NCBI RefSeq assembly: GCF_011839805.1
Contig: NZ_VWPY01000047.1
Coordinates: 1 to 33,561, forward strand
Length of the DNA stretch: 33,561 nucleotides
DNA from: Kineococcus rubinsiae
Lineage (GTDB): Bacteria > Actinomycetota > Actinomycetes > Actinomycetales > Kineococcaceae
Direction: 5' to 3'
Part shown: positions 7,131 through 14,264 of the stretch, piece by piece
Numbering within the stretch: position 1 is the stretch's first letter
Layout of the letters: every line of letters begins with the position of its first letter
Position numbers and translations under genes: made by a program
Notes under the pieces: model-generated
The model's database searches: none
The model's input: the letters and a program-made list of their open reading frames with translations, nothing else
Told to the model about the DNA's origin: nothing

Positions 7131-9664
7131 GCGCGACGGCTCCCGAGCTCCAGCTGCGCCGCGGCGACGCTGTCCTCCTCGACGTCGACGCTGGTCGCGA
7201 CCGGGGCGTAGCCCGACGCGGTGAGCGTGTAGTGCCCGCCCGCCAGGTCCTCGAAGGAGTAGGTGCCGTCCTCGGCGGTGACGGCCGCGGCGACGACGTC
7301 GCCCTCGGCGTCGACGAGGGTGACCGAGGCCTCGCGGACCCGGCGCCCGTCGCTGGCGGCGATGACGGTGCCGGTCAGGCGCCCGCCGCCGGTGAGCTGC
7401 AGGTCGCAGGTCAGGCTGCCCGCGTCGGGCACCTCGACGCTGCGGGCCAGCGGGCGGTGGGCGTCGCTCTGCGCGGTGAGGACGTAGGAGCCGCCCATCA
7501 GCTGGGCGAAGGCGTAGCCGCCGTTGCCGTCGCTGCGGGTGGAGCCGACGACCTCGCCCGTGATGTCCGTCAGCGTCACGAGGGCGCCGGGGACGGGGAC
7601 CACCGCGTCGGAGACGGCGTCGCGGGTGGCGACCTGCCCCGTGACGGCGGCGCGGCCGGCCAGGACGACGTCCTGGCGCACCGGGGTGCTGCCGACGGGC
7701 ACGAGGGTCGCGGACGGCTGGACGTGCGCGGCGGCGACGATCAGCAGGTAGGTCCCGCCGGTCGGCAGCGCCAGCACGTAGTCGCCGTCGTCCCCGCTGG
7801 TGGTGCGGGCGACTTGCTGACCGGTCTGGTCGGCGAGGGTCACCACGGCGCCGGTCAGCGCCCGGCCGTCGTGGCGGCGGACCGTGCCCGAGACCGTGAG
7901 GCCCGCGTCGGAGCGCGTCGAGGACGCGGCCGTGGCGGCGCCGCGGGGGGTGCCGTCGAGGGCCGCCCGGGCGGTGCCGTTGACGGTGCCGTTGGTGCCG
8001 CCGGTGGTCGTGCTGGCGACGGTCTCGCTGGTCCCGCCGGTGGTCGTGCCCCCGGTCGGCACGCCCGCGCTCACGTCGGCGGGCGCCGCGGTGACGGCGG
8101 CCTCGGCGGCTGCGGCACCCCCGGCGCCGCGCAGGGCGACCTCCTTGAAGAAGAAGGTGAACAGCAGCGCGACGAGCGCGAACGGGGCCGCGATGAGGAA
8201 GACCTCGGCGATCGAGGACCCGTAGGCGGACTGCACGATCGGGCGGACCTGGACGGGCAGGGCGTCGATGTCCGGGATGCCGGTGGTGGAGGCGCCCAGC
8301 GCGGAGGCCGGGATGCCGGCGGCCGTGAGGCCCGTCTCGAGGTGCGAGGCGACGCGGTGGCTGAGGACCGCCCCGAGCGCCGAGACGCCGATGGCGCCAC
8401 CGAGGGTCCGGGTGAAGGCGATGAAGGAGCTGGCCGAGCCGAGGTCCTCGGGAGCGGTCACGTTCTGCACGGCGAGCACGAGGTTCTGCATCATCATGCC
8501 GACGCCGAGGCCGATGAGGGCCATCCACGGGGCGACGATCCAGTAGTTCGTGTCGTACTCGATGGTGCCCATGAGGCCCAGGCCCGCGGTGAGCAGGATG
8601 CCGCCCGCGATGACCCAGGCCTTCCAGCGGCCGGTGCGGGTGATGAACTGCCCGGCGATCGTCGAGGAGAGCACGAGGCCGAGGATCATCGGGATGGTCT
8701 TGACGCCCGACATGGTCGGCGTCTCGTCGCGCGCCAGCTGGAAGTACTGGCTCAGGAAGATCGTCGCGGTGAAGAGGCCGATGCCGACGAAGAGGCTGGC
8801 GAGCGCGGCGATGGTGATGGTGCGGCTGCGGAAGAAGCGCAGCGGGATGATCGGGTCCTTCGCACGGCTCTCGGCGAGCACGGCGAGGGCGAGGAGGACG
8901 ACACCGCCCGCGACGAGGCCGACGGTCCACCAGGAGCCCCAGTCGAACTGCTGCCCGGCGAGCGAGACCCAGATGAGCAGCGCGGAGATGCCGGCGGCCA
9001 GCAGGGTCGCGCCGAGGTAGTCGATGTGGACCTCGCGGCGCGCGGTCTGCGGCAGCTTCAGCTTGAACTGCAGCACGATGAACGCCAGCACGGCGAAGGG
9101 GACGCCGACGTAGAAGCACCAGTGCCAGGACAGGTGCTCGGTCAGCACCCCGCCGATGAGGGGCCCGCCCACGGTCGCGAGGGCGAACGTCGCGCCCAGG
9201 TAGCCGGAGTACCGGCCGCGCTCCCGGGGGGAGACGATCGTCGCCAGGATGACCTGCGCGAGGGCGATGAGCCCGCCGCCGCCGATGCCCTGGAAGACGC
9301 GCATCGTGATGAGCATCCCCATGTTGACGGAGAGGCCCGCGACGGCGGAGGCGACGACGAACAGGACCAGGGCGATCTGGACGAGGACCTTCTTGTTGAA
9401 GAGGTCCGCGAGCTTGCCCCAGATCGGGGTCGAGATCGTCGTGGCGAGCAGGGCGGCGGTGACCACCCACGTGTAGCCGGACTCCGTGCCGTTCAGGTCC
9501 TTGACGATCGTCGGCAGGGCGTTGGAGACGACGGTGGACGACAGGATGGCCACGAACATGCCGAGCAGGAGGCCCGAGAGGGCCTCCAGCACCTGCGCGT
9601 GGGACATCTTCTGCGGCGCCTGCTGCGCGACGTGCTGCGCGTGGGCCGGTGCGGTGGTGGTCAT
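7127..9664 (-). CDS. DHA2-family MFS efflux pump with three C-terminal CRD domains
   Basis: 845 residues. The first about 510 form a 14-helix DHA2 (EmrB/QacA-like) drug/H+ antiporter with motif A GKLADLFNKK and motif C-type GGPLIGGVL. The first helix reads LSSTVVSNALP, so it lacks the Asp seen in the classical LDxTIV motif. After the last helix (about 486-510, followed by Lys/Arg) comes a Thr/Gly-rich linker to about 587. Three tandem carboxypeptidase-regulatory-like domains follow (about 588-670, 674-755, 758-841), each with a 'G.V....GR...GA.VTL.D' start and a DG-Y-F-L-GG-Y hairpin. ATG 9664 has an AGAGGAA box and overlaps the marR stop as ATGA; the end overlaps the next start as ATGA. The substrate is unknown. 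The tail is unusual for a transporter and is nearly repeated at 25185-25949. Confidence 0.93.
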   Translation of the reverse strand: MTTTAPAHAQHVAQQAPQKMSHAQVLEALSGLLLGMFVAILSSTVVSNALPTIVKDLNGTESGYTWVVTAALLATTISTPIWGKLADLFNKKVLVQIALVLFVVASAVAGLSVNMGMLITMRVFQGIGGGGLIALAQVILATIVSPRERGRYSGYLGATFALATVGGPLIGGVLTEHLSWHWCFYVGVPFAVLAFIVLQFKLKLPQTARREVHIDYLGATLLAAGISALLIWVSLAGQQFDWGSWWTVGLVAGGVVLLALAVLAESRAKDPIIPLRFFRSRTITIAALASLFVGIGLFTATIFLSQYFQLARDETPTMSGVKTIPMILGLVLSSTIAGQFITRTGRWKAWVIAGGILLTAGLGLMGTIEYDTNYWIVAPWMALIGLGVGMMMQNLVLAVQNVTAPEDLGSASSFIAFTRTLGGAIGVSALGAVLSHRVASHLETGLTAAGIPASALGASTTGIPDIDALPVQVRPIVQSAYGSSIAEVFLIAAPFALVALLFTFFFKEVALRGAGGAAAAEAAVTAAPADVSAGVPTGGTTTGGTSETVASTTTGGTNGTVNGTARAALDGTPRGAATAASSTRSDAGLTVSGTVRRHDGRALTGAVVTLADQTGQQVARTTSGDDGDYVLALPTGGTYLLIVAAAHVQPSATLVPVGSTPVRQDVVLAGRAAVTGQVATRDAVSDAVVPVPGALVTLTDITGEVVGSTRSDGNGGYAFAQLMGGSYVLTAQSDAHRPLARSVEVPDAGSLTCDLQLTGGGRLTGTVIAASDGRRVREASVTLVDAEGDVVAAAVTAEDGTYSFEDLAGGHYTLTASGYAPVATSVDVEEDSVAAAQLELGSRRA
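7130..7903 (-). repeat. Dispersed inverted repeat, copy 1: three-CRD tail of the first pump
   Basis: This segment encodes the last 258 residues of the first pump. It aligns without gaps to the last 255 residues of the second pump at 25185-25949 on the other strand; about 200 of 255 positions are identical by eye. Several 10-residue blocks are identical (for example TYLLIVAAAH and GYAPVATSVD). Confidence 0.9.
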
Positions 9665-10188
9665 GCGTTCCTCTGCAGGTGGTGCTCCGGGTGGGGACCG
9701 GGCGGGGTCGGGGTGACGGGGGCCGTGGCGCGCGGGCCGCACGCGTCGGGTTCGGCGCACGGAGCGTCCGTCCCGGCGGGGGCGCCGGCGCGGGCGAGGC
9801 GGTCCAGCAGGCGGGCCAGCAGGTCGATCTCCGCGTCGTCCCAGTCGGCGAGCCTCGCGACAAGGGTGTCAACGAGGTGCCGGCGGTGCGACCTGAGCTC
9901 GGCGACGCCGGTCTCGGTGAGGCTGAGGCGCTGGGAGCGGCCGTCCTGCGGGTCCGGGACCGCGGTGAGCAGACCGCGCTGGCGCAGGTGGGTCACCTGC
10001 CGGCTGACCGTGGAGAGGTCGAGACCGAGGGTCTCGGCGACCTCGGAGACGCGGGGGGTGCCGCTCTCGTGCACGGCGGCCAGGGTCGCCGTGGAGGGAG
10101 CGGGGGTGCTGCCCACGATCGCGCGGCGTGCCCGCAGCAGGCCCGGGAGGACGTCCACGAGCCCGGCACAGGCGTGGGGTGTGGCCAT
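9661..10188 (-). CDS. MarR-family regulator (pump-linked)
   Basis: 175 residues with a MarR winged helix: VSEVAETLGLDLSTVSRQV as the helix-turn-helix, then the wing with DPQDGRSQRL and the LTETG turn. MarR proteins bind palindromes as dimers and often repress an adjacent pump until a small ligand binds. ATG 10188 is preceded by GAAGG at proper spacing; the frame continues upstream, but nothing there looks like protein. The stop overlaps the start of the pump gene (ATGA), so regulator, pump and CRD-YceI should be one transcript. A perfect GTTGCA/TGCAAC palindrome lies just upstream in the likely promoter. The last about 35 residues are Pro/Ala-rich and probably disordered. The effector is unknown. 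Confidence 0.92.
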   Translation of the reverse strand: MATPHACAGLVDVLPGLLRARRAIVGSTPAPSTATLAAVHESGTPRVSEVAETLGLDLSTVSRQVTHLRQRGLLTAVPDPQDGRSQRLSLTETGVAELRSHRRHLVDTLVARLADWDDAEIDLLARLLDRLARAGAPAGTDAPCAEPDACGPRATAPVTPTPPGPHPEHHLQRNA

Positions 10189-10223
10189 GTCGACCTTCGC
10201 ATCGAAGTTGGTGTGTGCAAGCA

Positions 10224-10254
10224 ACCGTACTCGCAGATGGTTGCAGCATGCAAC
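10224..10254 (-). promoter_or_regulatory. Promoter and MarR operator candidate of the pump operon
   Basis: On the minus strand TTGCAT (complement of 10248-10253) and TACGGT (complement of 10224-10229) are 18 bp apart and would serve as -35 and -10. A perfect palindrome, GTTGCA-GCA-TGCAAC at 10240-10254, covers the -35 box. A related half-site, TGCAAGCAAC, lies at 10216-10225 over the -10 box. Binding by the adjacent MarR is inferred from position only. Confidence 0.5.
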
Positions 10255-10295
10255 TCCCTGCGGGCGCAGGGGTACTCCGACGGGGTCAGGAAGGG

Positions 10296-10724
10296 CTAGA
10301 GGCTCGCGTTGAGGCGGCCGACGAGGCCGGCGAGCTGGGCGATGTCGTCCTGGCTCCAGTCGCGCAGCCGCTCCCGCAGCCGCTCGCGGCGCGCCTGGCG
10401 CGCGGCGTGGACCCGCTCGAGGCCCGTGGGGGAGAGGGTCAGCCGCACGGCGCGACCGTCGGTGGGGTCGGCCGTGCGCTCCACGAGCCCGAGGCGCTCG
10501 AGCATCTGCACCTGCCGGCTGAGCGTCGGCTTGCCGATGCCGAAGAAGGCCGCGAGGTCCGAGGGACGCGCGTCGCCCGTGTCGTCGAGGCGCACGAGGA
10601 GGCTGTACGCCTCCGACTCCAGGTCCGGGTGCACGGAGCGGGCCACCTCCCGGGAGATCGCCCGCGACCTGCGCAGGAGGACGGCGAGCTCCCGCTCGAG
10701 CTGCTCTCCGGGTCCGGTCACCAT
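10296..10724 (-). CDS. MarR-family regulator
   Basis: 142 residues, a compact MarR protein: an N-terminal dimerisation helix, then the helix-turn-helix PSDLAAFFGIGKPTLSRQV, the wing with DPTDGRAVRL, and C-terminal helices ending in LNASL. It precedes the pump-linked marR on the same strand with a 107-bp gap that contains a promoter-like element, so the two may be transcribed separately. No ribosome binding site is seen before ATG 10724; instead TAGGTT sits exactly six bases upstream, which fits a leaderless start. It is divergent from padR. Target and ligand are unknown. Having two unrelated-looking MarR genes in a row before one pump is unusual. Confidence 0.9.
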   Translation of the reverse strand: MVTGPGEQLERELAVLLRRSRAISREVARSVHPDLESEAYSLLVRLDDTGDARPSDLAAFFGIGKPTLSRQVQMLERLGLVERTADPTDGRAVRLTLSPTGLERVHAARQARRERLRERLRDWSQDDIAQLAGLVGRLNASL

Positions 10725-10730
10725 CAGCCG

Positions 10731-10736
10731 AACCTA
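10731..10736 (-). promoter_or_regulatory. -10 box giving a leaderless marR transcript
   Basis: Minus-strand TAGGTT followed by six bases and then the ATG at 10724. With the usual -10 to +1 distance, transcription would begin at the A of the start codon. Confidence 0.5.
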
Positions 10737-10836
10737 CCGCCTCCCGGGCCGCCCGTGATCCACACCGCGACCCCTCCCGCCGCCTGCCCGCCCCCGGCCC
10801 CGGCGGGTCGGTGTCGACGCGGCGGCGTCCGTGTCG

Positions 10837-10842
10837 TAGGTT
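10837..10842 (+). promoter_or_regulatory. -10 box giving a leaderless padR transcript
   Basis: TAGGTT seven bases before ATG 10850, with no ribosome binding site in between. The same hexamer is used on the other strand for marR. Confidence 0.5.
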
Positions 10843-10847
10843 CACGC

Positions 10848-10870
10848 CGATGCATCGAACCGATGCATCG
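10848..10870 (+). promoter_or_regulatory. Palindromic operator candidate over the padR start codon
   Basis: CGATGCATCG occurs twice (10848-10857 and 10861-10870) with three bases between the copies; each copy is itself a palindrome and together they form a 10-bp-arm inverted repeat. The padR ATG is inside the first copy. This would place a bound repressor on the transcription start, so autoregulation by PadR is the natural guess. Confidence 0.6.
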
Positions 10871-11548
10871 GACGACGACGAGGAGGCCGGCGTGGTGCGA
10901 CGACGGGCGGACTCCCTGCAGCTGGCCGTGCTCGCCCTGCTGGCCGACGGACCGCTGCACGGCTACGAGGTCCGGCGCCGGCTCGACCTGCGGCTCGGGG
11001 CCTTCCGGGCGCTCTCCTACGGCACGCTCTACCCCTGCCTGCGGCAGCTGCAGACGGCGGGCTGGGTCGAGGAGACGACGCAGGCCCGCGTGCCGGGCAC
11101 CGTGACGCCCCGCCGCACCCGGGTCACCTACGCGATCACCGCACCCGGCCGCGACCGCCTCGGGCAGCTGCTCGAGGAGGCCGGGCCGGACGCCTGGGAG
11201 GACGACGCCTTCGGGGTCCGCTTCGCCCTGTTCACGCGCGTCGCCCCCCGCACGCGGCTGCGCATCCTGCAGGGCCGCCGGGCGCGGCTGCTGGAGCGGC
11301 TCGAGCAGCTCTCGCACTCCATCGAGCGCGCGCAGGCCCTCGTCGACGACTACGCGCTCGAGGCCCAGCGCCACGGCCTCGACACCGTCCGGGCCGAGGT
11401 CGACTGGCTCGACGGCCTCATCCAGGCCGAGGAGCGGCAGCCGGCCGCGGTCCCCGGCGTCGAGGACGGCACGACCCCGCCGGCGGCGGGACCGCACGAC
11501 CCCGGGCAGCAGCTGCCCGGGAACCACACAGATGGGGAGAAACCCTGA
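10850..11548 (+). CDS. PadR-family transcriptional regulator, partner of ino1
   Basis: 232 residues with a PadR winged helix at the N-terminus: [19 protein letters not shown] followed by [17 protein letters not shown] and the wing [13 protein letters not shown]-terminal helical segment (about 125-205, '[18 protein letters not shown]') should form the dimer. The last about 30 residues are disordered. Start ATG 10850 is chosen because a TAGGTT -10 box lies seven bases upstream, consistent with leaderless expression; GTG 10811 and GTG 10892 are alternatives. The stop overlaps the ino1 ATG by one base (TGATG), so both are co-translated. A padR gene next to ino1 is a conserved actinobacterial pair, as in Rv0047c-Rv0046c of M. 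tuberculosis, which suggests control of inositol synthesis. Confidence 0.93.
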   Translation: MHRTDASDDDEEAGVVRRRADSLQLAVLALLADGPLHGYEVRRRLDLRLGAFRALSYGTLYPCLRQLQTAGWVEETTQARVPGTVTPRRTRVTYAITAPGRDRLGQLLEEAGPDAWEDDAFGVRFALFTRVAPRTRLRILQGRRARLLERLEQLSHSIERAQALVDDYALEAQRHGLDTVRAEVDWLDGLIQAEERQPAAVPGVEDGTTPPAAGPHDPGQQLPGNHTDGEKP

Positions 11549-12627
11549 TGGCACCGATCCGCACCGCGATCGTCGGCGTGGGCAACTGCGCGGCCTCCCT
11601 CGTGCAGGGAGTGCACTACTACGCCGACGCGGAGCCGACGGCGACCGTGCCCGGCCTGATGCACGTCATGTTCGGCGACTACCACGTCCGCGACCTCGAG
11701 TTCGTGGCCGCGTTCGACGTCGACGACAAGAAGGTCGGGACGGACCTGGCCGACGCGATCGGCGCGAGCGAGAACAACACGATCAAGATCTGCGACGTGC
11801 CGCCGCTGGGCGTCACGGTGCAGCGCGGCCCGACCCTCGACGGCCTCGGCCGCTACTACCGCGAGACCATCACCGAGTCCGCCGCGCCGGCCGTCGACGT
11901 GGTCGCCGCGCTGCGCGCCGCGCAGGCCGACGTCCTGGTCTGCTACCTGCCGGTCGGATCGCAGGACGCCGCGACCTTCTACGCGCAGTGCGCGCTGGAC
12001 GCGGGCGTCGCCTTCGTCAACGCGCTGCCCGTCTTCATCGCGGGGACCCCGGAGTGGGCGCAGAAGTTCACCGACGCGGGGCTGCCCATCGTCGGTGACG
12101 ACATCAAGTCCCAGGTCGGCGCGACGATCACCCACCGCGTCCTCGCCAAGCTGCTCGAGGACCGCGGCATCCAGCTGGACCGGACCTACCAGCTGAACGT
12201 CGGCGGCAACATGGACTTCAAGAACATGCTCGAGCGCGACCGGCTGGAGTCCAAGAAGATCTCCAAGACGCAGGCCGTCACGAGCAACGTCCACGCCGAC
12301 TTCGGCACCCGCAACGTGCACATCGGCCCGAGCGACTACGTGCAGTGGCTCGACGACCGCAAGTGGGCCTACGTCCGCCTCGAGGGCCGCGCGTTCGGCG
12401 ACGTCCCGCTGAACCTCGAGTACAAGCTCGAGGTGTGGGACAGCCCCAACTCGGCCGGCGTCATCATCGACGCGGTGCGCGCCGCGAAGATCGGGCTCGA
12501 CCGGGGGATCGGCGGCCCGCTGCTGTCCGCGTCCGCGTACTTCATGAAGTCGCCGCCGCAGCAGATGCCCGACGACGAGGGCCGCGCCGCCGTGGAGGCC
12601 TTCATCCGCGGCGACGTCGAGCGCTAG
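11548..12627 (+). CDS. ino1: Myo-inositol-1-phosphate synthase
   Basis: Converts glucose 6-phosphate to 1L-myo-inositol 1-phosphate with NAD+, the first step to inositol, phosphatidylinositol and, in actinobacteria, mycothiol. The 359-residue product is of the short bacterial class: Rossmann motif [14 protein letters not shown] near the start, the conserved [11 protein letters not shown] segment and the catalytic-domain stretch [12 protein letters not shown] with the following [11 protein letters not shown] 11548 has GGGGAGA eight bases upstream and overlaps the padR stop. All core motifs appear intact. Expression probably follows the padR promoter; no separate promoter is visible. No clear terminator follows in the 52 bp before the next gene. 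Confidence 0.97.
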   Translation: MAPIRTAIVGVGNCAASLVQGVHYYADAEPTATVPGLMHVMFGDYHVRDLEFVAAFDVDDKKVGTDLADAIGASENNTIKICDVPPLGVTVQRGPTLDGLGRYYRETITESAAPAVDVVAALRAAQADVLVCYLPVGSQDAATFYAQCALDAGVAFVNALPVFIAGTPEWAQKFTDAGLPIVGDDIKSQVGATITHRVLAKLLEDRGIQLDRTYQLNVGGNMDFKNMLERDRLESKKISKTQAVTSNVHADFGTRNVHIGPSDYVQWLDDRKWAYVRLEGRAFGDVPLNLEYKLEVWDSPNSAGVIIDAVRAAKIGLDRGIGGPLLSASAYFMKSPPQQMPDDEGRAAVEAFIRGDVER

Positions 12628-12679
12628 GACCGACGCGGGCGACGCGGGCGCTGGGCCGACCGGGCGGCGGGGCCTCAGG

Positions 12680-14221
12680 GTGGCCGCCCGGCGGGCCGAC
12701 GCAGGGAGGATGCGCTCGCGTCTGCCGGCACCGCTGCGGATCCTCCTGGGTCTCGGCGGCGTCCTCGCCCTCCTCGTGCCCGTCGTCCCCGCCGGTGCGG
12801 GGCGCGACGCGTACGCGGCGTCGCTGAGCGTCGCCTTCGTCGTGGCGATGGCGGTGGGGGTGGTGCGCAACCGCCCCCGCCGCCCGCTCGCGTGGTGGCT
12901 CCTGACGGCCGGGGTCGCGTCGTGGGTCGCCGGCGACGTGCTCTGGGACCTGTACGTGTGGGTCTGGGACGTCGACCCGTTCCCGTCGCCGGCCGACGCC
13001 CTCTACCTGTCCGCCTACGTGCTGCTGGCCGCGGGCTGCTGGCAGTTCGTGCGCGCGCGCCAGGGCGGCCGCGACCGCGAGGGCCTCATCGACAGCGCCA
13101 TCTTCACGGTGGGCTTCTGCCTGCTGAGCTGGACGTTCCTCATGCGGCCGACGCTCGCCGCGGTCGACGACTCCGTCCTCGCCCGGGTGCTGGGCGCGGC
13201 CTACCCCCTGGGCGACGTGCTGCTGCTCGCCTTCCTGGTCCGCCTGCTCACCACGACCGGTGGCCGCAGCACCGCGTTCCGGCTCCTCGTCGCCGCGGCC
13301 GGGACGATGCTGGTGGCCGACAGCGCCTACCAGCTCGTCAGCCTCACCGCCGACGACGGCGGCGGGATCCTCACGTCGCTGTGGACGCTGAGCTACCTGC
13401 TCTTCGCCGCCGCGGCCCTGCACCCGTCGATGCGCGGGCTCACCGACCACGGGCCGCCCGCCGGTTGGGCGTTCACCCGCGGCCGGCTCGCGGCGCTGAC
13501 GGCGGCCAGCCTGCTCTCGCCCGGCACGCTCGTGCTGCAGCTGGCCCTGCACCTCGACCTCGAGGCCTGGGCCGTGGCGCTCAGCTCGGTGGTCCTGTTC
13601 CTGCTCGTCGTGCTCCGCATGTCGGGGCTGGTGCACCACCTGCAGGAGCAGGCTGGGCAGCTCGCCGCCCTCGCGCGCAGCGACGCGCTGACGGGGCTGC
13701 CCAACCGGCGCTCCAGCGATGCCGAGCTGGAGCGGCTGCGCGCGCGGGCGCAGCGCGACGGCACCCCGCTGTCGCTGGTCATGCTCGACCTCGACCGCTT
13801 CAAGGCGTTCAACGACACCTTCGGCCACCAGGCGGGCGACCGGCTGCTCGTCGAGGCGAGCGGGGCGTGGCAGAGCGCGCTGACGGTGGCCACGGCCGGC
13901 GCGGACGCGGTGCTCGCCCGCTGGGGCGGGGAGGAGTTCGTCGTCCTGCTGCCCGGGCTGGACGCCGCCGCGGCCGCCGCGGCGGTCGCGGCCCTGCGTC
14001 CCGCGACCCCCGCCGGGCAGACGTTCTCGGCGGGCGTCGCGCAGTGGGACCACCACGAGGACACGGCCTCGCTGGTGCGCCGCGCCGACGCCGCCCTGTA
14101 CCGGGCGAAGGCGGACGGCCGCGACCGGGTGCTGCTCGCCGGCGCGGACGGCGCGGACGAGCAGGGCGCCGGCGCCGAGCGGGCCGGCACCCCGGGGGTG
14201 CCGGCCCAGCCGGTCGGCTGA
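12680..14221 (+). CDS. Membrane-bound diguanylate cyclase (GGDEF protein)
   Basis: 513 residues. The first about 320 contain roughly eight to nine hydrophobic helices with no recognised sensory family beyond a generic multi-helix membrane domain; a Trp/Asp-rich segment (WDLYVWVWDVDPF) lies in the first third. The GGDEF domain starts at about 334 (DALTGLPNRR), then DLDRFKAFNDTFGHQAGD and the active-site loop GGEEF at 416-420, compatible with c-di-GMP synthesis. The RxxD inhibitory site expected shortly before the loop is missing, so product feedback is probably absent. No EAL domain is present. GTG 12680 is used; ATG 12710 is an alternative, although its GGGAGG box directly touches the codon. 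It is 52 bp from ino1, possibly co-transcribed. The signal sensed is unknown. Confidence 0.88.
   Translation: MAARRADAGRMRSRLPAPLRILLGLGGVLALLVPVVPAGAGRDAYAASLSVAFVVAMAVGVVRNRPRRPLAWWLLTAGVASWVAGDVLWDLYVWVWDVDPFPSPADALYLSAYVLLAAGCWQFVRARQGGRDREGLIDSAIFTVGFCLLSWTFLMRPTLAAVDDSVLARVLGAAYPLGDVLLLAFLVRLLTTTGGRSTAFRLLVAAAGTMLVADSAYQLVSLTADDGGGILTSLWTLSYLLFAAAALHPSMRGLTDHGPPAGWAFTRGRLAALTAASLLSPGTLVLQLALHLDLEAWAVALSSVVLFLLVVLRMSGLVHHLQEQAGQLAALARSDALTGLPNRRSSDAELERLRARAQRDGTPLSLVMLDLDRFKAFNDTFGHQAGDRLLVEASGAWQSALTVATAGADAVLARWGGEEFVVLLPGLDAAAAAAAVAALRPATPAGQTFSAGVAQWDHHEDTASLVRRADAALYRAKADGRDRVLLAGADGADEQGAGAERAGTPGVPAQPVG
14181..14207 (+). terminator. Hairpin inside the 3' end of the GGDEF gene
   Basis: Perfect 13-bp arms, GGGCCGGCACCCC (14181-14193) and GGGGTGCCGGCCC (14195-14207), around a single base. 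The element encodes residues near the C-terminus and ends 14 bases before the end of the stop codon. It lies just before a convergent gene (valS), so it may act as a terminator embedded in the coding sequence. Confidence 0.5.
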
Positions 14222-14264
14222 CCCGCCTGCCGTCGAGCGGGCGGCCCCGCCGCGCGAGGACCCG

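Noticed and set aside
7232-10312. A plus-strand open frame of more than 1000 codons opposite the pump operon
   Set aside because: It is a mirror of the minus-strand genes: very rich in Gly, Arg, Ala and Asp with no domain, no ribosome binding site, and produced by the high third-position GC of the real genes.
10189-10845. Single long MarR frame reaching from 9661 to 10845
   Set aside because: The part upstream of ATG 10188 is a shadow of the outer marR in another frame and contains no MarR features.
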